DNA of 64,000 nucleotides, taken from contig CAJVXY010000002.1 of NCBI GenBank assembly GCA_913009895.1, positions 29,279 to 93,278 on the forward strand, in the 5' to 3' direction. Position 1 is the first letter of the stretch. Each line of letters begins with the position of its first letter. The DNA is from an uncultured Acidiferrobacteraceae bacterium (GTDB lineage: Bacteria > Pseudomonadota > Gammaproteobacteria > Acidiferrobacterales > SZUA-150). Below the pieces are notes generated by a model. That model was not told the DNA's origin, made no database searches, and saw only the letters and a program-made list of their open reading frames with translations. This document shows, one piece after another, positions 15,492-23,261 of this stretch. The position numbers and the translations under genes were made by a program.

Positions 15492-17113
15492 CTAAATCAG
15501 CAGAAGCAATAGTGGAAACGCCAGCAGAAACAGCCGTAGACAATGATAATAATGAGATTGTCCAAACAGAAAACCCTGCTCGTGAGTTACCCGAGTGGTT
15601 ACAAAAAATTGCCGAACCGATTGCCGGTGGTGCCGGAGAAGACCCGCGCTACTCCGATCGTTTTGGCGCGATTAAAACCGAGATCGACAAGCTCAGCGGC
15701 GCTGATTTCAAAGTCGTGATCGACTCCTCTCGTGAATTATTACAGGAAGAAGGCAAGGATCTTCGCGTAGCCGGTTACCTGTTAATGGGTACATTATTTA
15801 CCGAAGGTCTTAAAGGAATGGCCAATGCCCTGGAAAGTTACAACTGCATAATGGAAAATTTCTGGGATAATTGTTTTCCCACCCGTGAAAGTGGGCGCAT
15901 GCAGTCCTATAACTGGTTAAACAACGATCGAATGAGCAGTTACATCGGCCAGATCAATACCGACGCACTGGATTTGGAAGAACTGGAAATACTCAATATC
16001 AGCCTCGAACGGTTGCACAAATTGGCAAGCCAGAAACTGGGCGCTGAGGCCAACAAGTGGAAGAGTCTTGGCGACTGGACGGCCAAGGCGCTGACTCAGA
16101 AAAAAGCGGCACAAGCAAAACTGGCGAAAGACCAGCAGGCCCAGGAAGAACGACTTAGCCAGGCCGCTTCGATAGACGGGGCCATAACAGATGGCAAGGC
16201 TGGTGAACTAATTTCAAAGTTGGCCGGTCATTTTCGTGATCAAGGCGAGCTTAGCCGTGCCATTGGGGTGCTGCGGGTTTACCGGTGGGGTAATTTAAAA
16301 ACGCCACCTAATGAAAATGGTGTCACCCGTATTCCACCGCTGCGGCCAACAGCTTTGACCGAATTACAGTTATTACAAACAAATAGCGCAGCGCCAGCAG
16401 AAATATTTAATCAATGCGAGGCGTCGATAATGGAGCCGGGCGGGCAATGGAATATGGACCTGCAGTTTATTGCCTGTCACGCTTTGCAGGCCATGAAGGC
16501 GAACGATGCGGCGCAAATGCTTGAGAATGAGGTGTTTGGGCTAGTCAAACGGTGTCCAGAGTTGCAGGACTTGTGTTACGATGGCGGCATTTCATTCGCC
16601 GGAGCAGATGCTAAAGAGTGGTTAGACGAAATTGGCAGCTCACGAGAAGGGGGCGGTAGTCCGGAAGCTGGCGCAGTTCATACTGATGAAATAAAAAGCA
16701 TTATAAAGGCGTCCCACAAAGAGGCCAAAGGCGGTAGTTTGTTAGAAGGGATTAATATCCTGAAACAATTGCCGGACGATAGTGGCAGAGAACGTTTTGT
16801 AAAACGCCTGGAAGAAGCACGTCTTTGTGCCAAGGCTAAGCAGCCTGAAATGGCAATGACCATACTTGAGGATATTGATAAAAATATTGAAAACAGGGAG
16901 TTAGCACAATGGGAACCAGCACTTGCAATCGATACCTGGCGGTTACTAAGTACAGCAATCAAGCAACTGTTACCAAAGGCCGATGTTAGCCAAAAACCCC
17001 AACTCGAGAAAAAACTGAAAGAAATTCATGCCGCGGTCTGCAAAATCGACTTGCAGGAAGCGGTCCGCATGACGAGCCTGAAAAAGGCGAAAGGAGTACA
17101 AAATGGCAGATAG
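15476..17113 (+). CDS. tssA: T6SS protein TssA
   Basis: The protein has 545 residues. The N-terminal ImpA-type domain is clear: LPEWLQKIAEPIAGGAGEDP, then the LQEEGKDLRVAGYLL segment and NALESYNCIMENFWDNCFPT. A central AVLRVYRWGNLKTPP and a helical C-terminus resemble the long, VasJ-type TssA. TssA proteins cap or stabilise the growing sheath-tube and help with baseplate priming. Two starts are possible. The ATG at 15476 has an AAGGG eight bases upstream. The ATG at 15488 overlaps the tagF stop as ATGA. The protein before the ImpA domain is low-complexity either way. The 3' end overlaps tssB by 11 bp. Confidence 0.93.
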   Translation: MGTVMTKSAEAIVETPAETAVDNDNNEIVQTENPARELPEWLQKIAEPIAGGAGEDPRYSDRFGAIKTEIDKLSGADFKVVIDSSRELLQEEGKDLRVAGYLLMGTLFTEGLKGMANALESYNCIMENFWDNCFPTRESGRMQSYNWLNNDRMSSYIGQINTDALDLEELEILNISLERLHKLASQKLGAEANKWKSLGDWTAKALTQKKAAQAKLAKDQQAQEERLSQAASIDGAITDGKAGELISKLAGHFRDQGELSRAIGVLRVYRWGNLKTPPNENGVTRIPPLRPTALTELQLLQTNSAAPAEIFNQCEASIMEPGGQWNMDLQFIACHALQAMKANDAAQMLENEVFGLVKRCPELQDLCYDGGISFAGADAKEWLDEIGSSREGGGSPEAGAVHTDEIKSIIKASHKEAKGGSLLEGINILKQLPDDSGRERFVKRLEEARLCAKAKQPEMAMTILEDIDKNIENRELAQWEPALAIDTWRLLSTAIKQLLPKADVSQKPQLEKKLKEIHAAVCKIDLQEAVRMTSLKKAKGVQNGR

Positions 17114-17624
17114 TTTTCAGAATGAAATACCGAAAGCACGAGTCAACATCACATTAGATGTAGAGACTTATGGCTCAAAAAAGAAACTGGAATTACCACA
17201 CAAAACATTGGTGCTCGGTGATTTCAGTATGTCAAAAAAAGCCAGGCGGGTAGGTGAGCAGGAGCGGATTAATATTGATAACAACAATATTGAACAGGTC
17301 ATGAAGGACCTGGCGCCCACAGTTAATTATGCTGTTCCAAATAAAGTTGCTAACGATGGTAGCGAGATCAAGGTTGACTTAACCTTTGAAGGATACAAAT
17401 CTTTCCATCCAGAGCAAATTGCCAAACAAATTCCTGAATTATCAGGCATGTTGGCCATGAGAAATTTGCTCAAGGACTTGAAATCAAACTTGCTTGATAA
17501 CACGGGCTTCCGCAAGGAGCTTGAAAAAATTGTCAAGAATCAACCGGAGCTTGAAAATCTCAAAAAAGAACTTGAAGGGATTGCTCCAATTGCCGCTAAA
17601 GAAAAAGACGAAGTGGCTGAGTAA
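17103..17624 (+). CDS. tssB: T6SS sheath small subunit TssB
   Basis: The protein has 173 residues. Typical TssB stretches are RVNITLDVETYG, KLELPHKTLVLGDFS and RINIDNNNIEQVMKDLAP. TssB and TssC build the contractile sheath around the Hcp tube. The start overlaps the end of tssA. The gene is separated from tssC by 88 bp containing a hairpin, although sheath subunits are needed in equal amounts. Confidence 0.96.
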   Translation: MADSFQNEIPKARVNITLDVETYGSKKKLELPHKTLVLGDFSMSKKARRVGEQERINIDNNNIEQVMKDLAPTVNYAVPNKVANDGSEIKVDLTFEGYKSFHPEQIAKQIPELSGMLAMRNLLKDLKSNLLDNTGFRKELEKIVKNQPELENLKKELEGIAPIAAKEKDEVAE

Positions 17625-17668
17625 AGGTATAACCGACTAATTTCGAAAAGATTAAAACCGTTTGTTCA

Positions 17669-17692
17669 CAGGTCTTAAATAAATGAGACCTG
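17669..17692 (+). promoter_or_regulatory. Perfect 7-bp inverted repeat between tssB and tssC
   Basis: CAGGTCT (17669-17675) and AGACCTG (17686-17692) flank a 10-base A/T-rich loop, and the strong Shine-Dalgarno AAGGAGG of tssC starts five bases later (17697). There is no T-run, so it is not a classical terminator. It could stabilise the downstream message or tune access to the ribosome-binding site. Confidence 0.45.
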
Positions 17693-17712
17693 CTTGAAGG
17701 AGGAAGTAAATT

Positions 17713-19248
17713 ATGGCCAAAGCAAGCACAAAAGCAAAACCCAAGCAGTCGGTCGCTGCTAAAGACAGTAGCGACAGCGTCTATGAGCGTTTATGCGAGA
17801 AAATTGATATTAAGCCGCTTAGCTCCAGCATTACGATTGATTCGTTTAGCGATGCAAAGCAAATGGCGGATGCGCCTTATGAAGAAAGACTTACTGCGGC
17901 CATTAATGTTTTTCTGGAAATGGTTAGCAGGGCAGGAACTTCAGTTGATCGCATCGACCGAAACCTGCTGGATATGTACATTGCCCAGATAGACAATACC
18001 CTTAGCAAACAGCTTGATGAAGTGATGCATCATGAAAAGTTTCAGGAAATTGAATCTTCATGGCGCAGTTTAAAATTTCTGGTTGATCGTACTGATTTTA
18101 GATCAAACTGCAAAATTGAGTTGCTTGATATTTCAAAAGAGGATCTTCAGGACGACTTTGAAGAAGCCCCTGATACAACCCAGGCGGGATTATTCAAACA
18201 CGTTTATATCCAGGAATATGATACGCCGGGTGGAGAGCCTATCACGTCAATGGTCTCAAACTTCTCGTTTGATAATTCTCCCCGGGATATTGGCATGTTG
18301 AGCGAAATCGCCAAGGTTTCTGCTGCTGCCCATTGCCCGTTTTTAGGGGCAGTTGGTGCCAGTTTCTTTGGCAAAAAAGATATGTCTGAGGTAGTTGGTG
18401 TCCATGACTTAACCAACTATATGGATAGATCAGAATTTTTACGCTGGAAATCCTTCCGCGAATCTGACGATGCCCGTTATATTGGCCTGGTAACGCCACG
18501 CTTTTTGTTACGTATGCCTTATGGCACAGACAGTAATCCAATACGTGAATTTAATTACGAAGAAACCGTTCGTGATGAAAAGTCGGAAAAATACTTATGG
18601 GGCAATGCCAGTTTTGCATTTGCGGCAAACATGGCCCGGAGTTATAAGGAAAACGGCTGGTGTGTACAGGTTCGTGGCCCGCAATCAGGTGGTAAGTTAG
18701 AGAACCTGCCAATTCATACTTATGATGTAGGTCGTGGCAAACAAGCCAAGATTCCAACAGAAGTATTGTTGCCAGAGACGCGTGAATTTGAATTCGCTGA
18801 TCTGGGCTTTATCCCACTGAGTTATTACAAGAACAGTGATTATGCCTGTTTCTTTTCTGCTAACTCAGCACAAAAACCAACCGAATATGACAGCAAGGAA
18901 GCCACGGCGAATAGTCGTATTAATTCCCGTTTACCGTACATATTCCTGGTGTCCAAGATAGCTCATTATCTGAAAGTACTGCAACGCGAAAATATTGGCT
19001 CCAATAAACCGCGTCAGGCGCTTGAGGAAGAGTTGAATATTTGGGCACAAACCCTTGTTACAGAAATGAAGGACCCTGATCCGGCGCTGATATCAAAACG
19101 TCCATTACGCAAGGCCAATGTATCTGTCCAGGAAATTCCGGAGAACCCTGGATTTTACAAAGTTAGTTTGGCTGTTATGCCACATTTCCAGATTGAAGGC
19201 ATTGATGTGAGTTTGTCTCTTGTTGCCCAGTTACCCAAAGGAAAATAG
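17713..19248 (+). CDS. tssC: T6SS sheath large subunit TssC
   Basis: The protein has 511 residues. Family stretches are plain: KQLDEVMHHEKFQEIESSWR, SLKFLVDRTDF, DIGMLSEIAKVSAAAHCPFL and GLVTPRFLLRMPYG. TssC forms the outer part of the contractile sheath with TssB and carries the parts that ClpV remodels after contraction. The N-terminus begins with about 25 Lys/Ala/Ser-rich residues. An excellent Shine-Dalgarno (AAGGAGG at 17697-17703) sits 9 bases before the ATG. A 183-bp gap follows before hcp. Confidence 0.97.
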   Translation: MAKASTKAKPKQSVAAKDSSDSVYERLCEKIDIKPLSSSITIDSFSDAKQMADAPYEERLTAAINVFLEMVSRAGTSVDRIDRNLLDMYIAQIDNTLSKQLDEVMHHEKFQEIESSWRSLKFLVDRTDFRSNCKIELLDISKEDLQDDFEEAPDTTQAGLFKHVYIQEYDTPGGEPITSMVSNFSFDNSPRDIGMLSEIAKVSAAAHCPFLGAVGASFFGKKDMSEVVGVHDLTNYMDRSEFLRWKSFRESDDARYIGLVTPRFLLRMPYGTDSNPIREFNYEETVRDEKSEKYLWGNASFAFAANMARSYKENGWCVQVRGPQSGGKLENLPIHTYDVGRGKQAKIPTEVLLPETREFEFADLGFIPLSYYKNSDYACFFSANSAQKPTEYDSKEATANSRINSRLPYIFLVSKIAHYLKVLQRENIGSNKPRQALEEELNIWAQTLVTEMKDPDPALISKRPLRKANVSVQEIPENPGFYKVSLAVMPHFQIEGIDVSLSLVAQLPKGK

Positions 19249-19380
19249 CAGGTTTAATTCTAACCAGTATTAGACTTGATAACAGGAAACAAAAACAAGT
19301 TTTAGTATTAAAGTTTGATGTAGTAACGTAAGTAAAGTAAGTGAAGCCGGATAAGGGTTTAGGCCTGGATCGGCAAGGAT

Positions 19381-19410
19381 AGCCCAACTTCTGGGTTTTT
19401 AGTTTTTTTT
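19381..19410 (+). terminator. Terminator-like hairpin and T-run in the hcp leader
   Basis: AGCCCA (19381-19386), loop ACTTC and TGGGTT (19392-19397, one G-U pair) form a short stem followed by two T-runs up to 19410. It ends 10 bases before the hcp Shine-Dalgarno. The stem is only six pairs, so termination would be partial at best. It may mark the end of the tssJ-tssC transcript just before an hcp promoter, or act as an attenuator in the hcp leader. Confidence 0.35.
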
Positions 19411-19431
19411 AATTTTTAATGGAGGTATACC

Positions 19432-19923
19432 ATGGCAATTCCCGCATATATGAAGTTAACCGACGATCAGAACTCCGAGATCGCTGGCGGCGTCCAGATC
19501 GCTGGCCGCGAGGGTACTGTAGAAGTGTTATCGTTTGATCACTCTGTACGCATTCCAACAGATCCACATTCAGGCGCGTTAACTGGAACACGTAAACATG
19601 AGTCCCTGAAAATTCTGAAGAAATTTGATTCAGCTTCACCATATTTATACAAGGCTTGTTGCACAGGACAGACACTGAAGAAAGTTACAATAAGCTGGTA
19701 TGAAATTAATGATAGCGGTAGTGAAATGGAATATTTCACCCATGAGCTTGAAGATGTCAAGGTCACCTCAGTGAGCCCTATCATGCATAATGTGAAAGAT
19801 ATCGATAAAGAACGCTATCCGCACCTGGAAGAAATCTGTCTGAGATATGCCACGATTAAGTGGATATATAAAGATGGCGGCCTGGAATATAGCGATTCCT
19901 GGAACGAAAAGGCTGACGCCTGA
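19432..19923 (+). CDS. hcp: T6SS tube protein Hcp (TssD)
   Basis: The protein has 163 residues, the family's usual length. It starts MAIPAYMKL, and the sequence EVLSFDHSVRIPTDPHSGALTG followed by TGTRKHESLKILKKFD is classic Hcp. Hcp hexamers stack into the inner tube that is fired into target cells and may carry small effectors in its lumen. The Shine-Dalgarno GGAGG (19421-19425) is strong. The gene is bounded by a terminator-like hairpin on each side, consistent with Hcp being made in much larger amounts than the baseplate proteins encoded next to it. No C-terminal toxin extension is present. Confidence 0.97.
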   Translation: MAIPAYMKLTDDQNSEIAGGVQIAGREGTVEVLSFDHSVRIPTDPHSGALTGTRKHESLKILKKFDSASPYLYKACCTGQTLKKVTISWYEINDSGSEMEYFTHELEDVKVTSVSPIMHNVKDIDKERYPHLEEICLRYATIKWIYKDGGLEYSDSWNEKADA

Positions 19924-19938
19924 TAAGAATGGATATTG

Positions 19939-19961
19939 TGCGCCCTTGTTTCAAGGGCGTG
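19939..19961 (+). terminator. Stem-loop after hcp (attenuator or processing hairpin)
   Basis: CGCCCTTG (19941-19948) pairs perfectly with CAAGGGCG (19952-19959) around a TTT loop, and flanking wobble pairs lengthen the stem. Only a weak T-rich stretch follows (GCTCTTATT), so read-through to tssE is expected. A structure of this kind after hcp would protect the hcp message or lower downstream expression. Confidence 0.55.
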
Positions 19962-19995
19962 CTCTTATTCACTCTAACTCTTAAGAAGCACTGCG

Positions 19996-20427
19996 ATGTC
20001 ATTTGCACTGTTTGATGTGCTTAGTGTCCGGTTTATGGACGGCCGTCCGGTCGACTCTGTAGACAAGCTCAATGCACAATCCAGGAGTATCCAGGATCAC
20101 CTTGTCCGGCTGTTTAATGCAAGACAAGGCGTACTCCCGCATTTGCCAGATTATGGCCTGCCAGATTTAACCGCTGTTTATCAGCAAATGCCATATTCAA
20201 TCAATGATCTTGTTGATTCAGTCAAAAAAACTGTTGAGAAATACGAGCCCAGGTTAAAACGGGTCAGGGTAACGGTAATGCCCGTAGAGGACACAGACTT
20301 TGTTATCCAGCTTGATATTAATGGCAGCACCTGGGATGGCCATAAAGTTGCTTATCAAACTATGTTTGTTAGTGGCGGTGCTGCCCGGGTTTCTCAAGGC
20401 AAGATAAAGGCAACAAGTTATGCGTGA
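19996..20427 (+). CDS. tssE: T6SS baseplate protein TssE (gp25-like)
   Basis: The protein has 143 residues. It shows the gp25-like pattern: a SIQDHLVRLFNARQGVLPHLPDYG stretch (longer run at about residues 31-55), LPDLTAVYQ, then KKTVEKYEPRLKRVRV. TssE joins TssF and TssG in the baseplate wedge and nucleates the sheath. It overlaps tssF by 8 bp, so tssE-tssF-tssG should be made in coupled fashion. Confidence 0.95.
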   Translation: MSFALFDVLSVRFMDGRPVDSVDKLNAQSRSIQDHLVRLFNARQGVLPHLPDYGLPDLTAVYQQMPYSINDLVDSVKKTVEKYEPRLKRVRVTVMPVEDTDFVIQLDINGSTWDGHKVAYQTMFVSGGAARVSQGKIKATSYA

Positions 20428-22171
20428 ATATTTTGATGCAGAAATGCGACAACTGCATGAGGCCGCCCAGGAATTTGCACATGCATACCCGGAACAAGCC
20501 AGTCAGCTTAACCTTGATGCCATCAAGGATCGTGATCCTTACGTGGAGCGATTACTGGAAGGCGTGGCATTTCTTTCTGCCCAAATTCGCCAAACCATTG
20601 ACGATGACATCCCGGAGGTCAGCGAAGGCTTATTAAGCCTGATGTGGCCACATCTGCTGCGGCCCATGCCTTCCACAACAATAGTTGAATTTAACCCCCG
20701 CCAGGGCCAGCTTCAGCAAACCCAGATTTTACCAAAACATGCCAGTTTATTAGCTACTCCAGTTTCTATAAAAGCAAGTAATGGTACCCAGGAAAGTGTT
20801 ACCTGTCGTTTTCGGACCGTCTACCCGGTTGAACTTCAGCCAATCAGGCTTAAAAAGGTAACAGCAGAAGAACCGGCTACGGGCGGGACTTTATTTAAAT
20901 ATCATTTCAAGCTTGATCCCGGGGTAAAGGTAGACACACTGTCCCTTACACAATTAAAAATTTACCTCCATACGGATCCCAATATTGCCATGTTGCTTTA
21001 CAAGGCATTGGTAGGTGGTACGCGTATGGTCCAGGTACGTTTTCCGGAAGAACCAACCCGGCAACCCTCACGGCTTGGCGGTCAGGAAATGGTGGTTGCC
21101 AGTCACCTGGATACAGATGAGTCACTTATCCCTTTAAGTGGGCAAAGTTTTTCAGGATTTCACTTGCTTCACGATTATTTTAGCTTTCGCGAGAAGTATC
21201 TATTTTTATCCCTGAAGGGTCTGGACCAGGTAACCTGGCCAGAGCGTTTACGCGAGTTTGAAATTGAGGTTTATTGCAACGAGATATTACCGCGCGATGT
21301 CAGTGTCAGTGCTGATATGTTCAAGCTCCATTGTTGTCCAGCAATTAATCTTTTTAAGCGCGCCTCAGAACCAGTTCGTTTAACCCAGCAACGCTATGAT
21401 TATCCAGTGATAGCTGATTTTCATTCAAGACAGGGCACAGAAGTATATTCAGTTGATGAAGTTGTTGGTATTGATGGTAAAACCGGTGACCGATTCGAAT
21501 ACGATCCTTTGTATTCATTCAAACACGATCTTACGGGCAGGTATTTTTACGCCAGTCGCCGTGTTTTAGGTTCAGGTCGCCCGGAAACTTATATAACGGT
21601 CAGCGATGACGGCTCATTCAAGGAACAAACACTGTCATGTGAAATAACAGCGAGCAATGGCCATATTCCCAGGGCCAAGCTGCAAATTGGCAGTGTTAAT
21701 ACGCCGAGCGCAGATTTTCCAGGTTTTGTAAGTTTTGCAAACATCACACGACCAACGCGTATGCTGTTACCGCCGGATAGAGAAGCCTTTCAGTGGGCGC
21801 TAATTTCTCATATGGCAATGAATTATGCATCGTTAAGTGACACAGATACCTTTCGGCGTCTCTTGTCGCTTTATGAGTGGTCGGCTGAGACGCCGAATCA
21901 AAGACGCATTGCCGGCCTGGAAATTATATCCTGTAAACCCACAGAGCTGATTAAACGGGGCGCACTCATGCGAGGCATGGAGCTGGTTATTCGCATGGAC
22001 GACAATTCATTCGGTTCAACCGCAGACAGTTACCTGTTTGGTACCGTCTTGCATAAATTCTTTTCCAGTTATGCAAATGTAAATTCTTTTATTAGTACAC
22101 GCATTCAAACCCACCCAAGCAACGAGGAGTTCGTATGGCAACCGACGTTCGGCGACGCCTCCCCGATTTAA
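20420..22171 (+). CDS. tssF: T6SS baseplate protein TssF
   Basis: The protein has 583 residues. Typical TssF stretches are MREYFDAEMRQLHEAAQEFA, DPYVERLLEGVAFLSAQIR and PEVSEGLLSLMWPHLLRPMP. TssF is the main wedge component, with two copies per TssG. It overlaps tssE by 8 bp and tssG by 37 bp. Length and motifs are as expected. Confidence 0.96.
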   Translation: MREYFDAEMRQLHEAAQEFAHAYPEQASQLNLDAIKDRDPYVERLLEGVAFLSAQIRQTIDDDIPEVSEGLLSLMWPHLLRPMPSTTIVEFNPRQGQLQQTQILPKHASLLATPVSIKASNGTQESVTCRFRTVYPVELQPIRLKKVTAEEPATGGTLFKYHFKLDPGVKVDTLSLTQLKIYLHTDPNIAMLLYKALVGGTRMVQVRFPEEPTRQPSRLGGQEMVVASHLDTDESLIPLSGQSFSGFHLLHDYFSFREKYLFLSLKGLDQVTWPERLREFEIEVYCNEILPRDVSVSADMFKLHCCPAINLFKRASEPVRLTQQRYDYPVIADFHSRQGTEVYSVDEVVGIDGKTGDRFEYDPLYSFKHDLTGRYFYASRRVLGSGRPETYITVSDDGSFKEQTLSCEITASNGHIPRAKLQIGSVNTPSADFPGFVSFANITRPTRMLLPPDREAFQWALISHMAMNYASLSDTDTFRRLLSLYEWSAETPNQRRIAGLEIISCKPTELIKRGALMRGMELVIRMDDNSFGSTADSYLFGTVLHKFFSSYANVNSFISTRIQTHPSNEEFVWQPTFGDASPI

Positions 22172-23178
22172 TTCGCCGCCTGGCAGAAAACGGACCCGGT
22201 TATGACTTTTTTCAGGTCGTACGAATACTCGAACGTGTCTGGGGCGCTATCGGAAAACGGGACAAGTCTTTTGAAGAAAAGGCGCGGTTTCGTCCGGCGC
22301 GTGAAATCGGATTCCCGGCTGCTGATATTAAACGCATCATCAGAAATGAAGAAAATGGTCGGCTTGATATCCAGTTAAATTTTATGGGGCTTTATGGCGT
22401 TGATGCACCGGTTCCCCACTATTTTATTCAGACCGTTTTACGAAATGATGATGCTGGCGAGTCGACTCGTGCATTCCTTGATATATATAGTCACCGTACC
22501 TATGCGCTCCTGTATATGGCATGGAAAAAATATCGGCCTGCTATAGATCTGGAGCAGGAAGACTCCAGGTATCGCCGTTACTTTTCAGCTTTATCCGGCC
22601 GGGACGAAGTGCCAGCGTCACTATCGGCTTTACGCTTTTCCGGTTTATATGGGCGCCGTTTTCGCAGCGCGACTGGCCTGATGGGCATGGTTCGGGAAAT
22701 TGTCGGGGCCCCTGTAAAGATCAGGGAATATGTGCCGCGTTGGGTGCAGGTAAGAAAACCGCTTGGTCTGGGCCAGGTGGATCAAGCTGGCCAGGCCATG
22801 GTGCTCGGTGATAATACCGTAACTGGTGACCAGGTGCTGGACGTAGGTGGCAAGGTACATATTACAGTTGGCCCGGTTTCTTACACGACTGCCCAAAGGT
22901 TATTACCGATTCATGCCTACGGAAAAATGCTGGACAAACTAACGAATCAATATCTCGACAATATTATTGAGTATGACATGACCATTTTGGTAGCGGGTTC
23001 AACCGGTACTGCACCAACACTGGGTGATGATGGTTTACGCCTTGGCTGGCGTGCCTGGTTAGGCGAGGCTACCGGTGGTGAGTACCCAATCAATGTATCA
23101 GGGGGCGAATTTCAGGACAAACATGCCCATAAGAAAAATGAAGGGAGCAGTTCTCCCAGGCAAAAACAGGCGGCATAA
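22135..23178 (+). CDS. tssG: T6SS baseplate protein TssG
   Basis: The protein has 347 residues. It has the family's PGYDFFQVVRILER start, FRPAREIGFPAADI, LNFMGLYGVDAPVPHYFIQT and the LRLGWRAWLG end. TssG completes the TssE-F-G-K wedge. The start overlaps the tssF end by 37 bp (AACGAGGAG lies just before the ATG). The last 25 residues are Lys/Ser/Gln-rich and not typical. An 83-bp gap precedes clpV. Confidence 0.95.
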   Translation: MATDVRRRLPDLIRRLAENGPGYDFFQVVRILERVWGAIGKRDKSFEEKARFRPAREIGFPAADIKRIIRNEENGRLDIQLNFMGLYGVDAPVPHYFIQTVLRNDDAGESTRAFLDIYSHRTYALLYMAWKKYRPAIDLEQEDSRYRRYFSALSGRDEVPASLSALRFSGLYGRRFRSATGLMGMVREIVGAPVKIREYVPRWVQVRKPLGLGQVDQAGQAMVLGDNTVTGDQVLDVGGKVHITVGPVSYTTAQRLLPIHAYGKMLDKLTNQYLDNIIEYDMTILVAGSTGTAPTLGDDGLRLGWRAWLGEATGGEYPINVSGGEFQDKHAHKKNEGSSSPRQKQAA

Positions 23179-23261
23179 ACTAATAGTAAAAATTCTTTTG
23201 ATGTAATACTGAATAAGTTATCAGGTAGATTATTAAAAATATTATTTAACGGAATATACAA

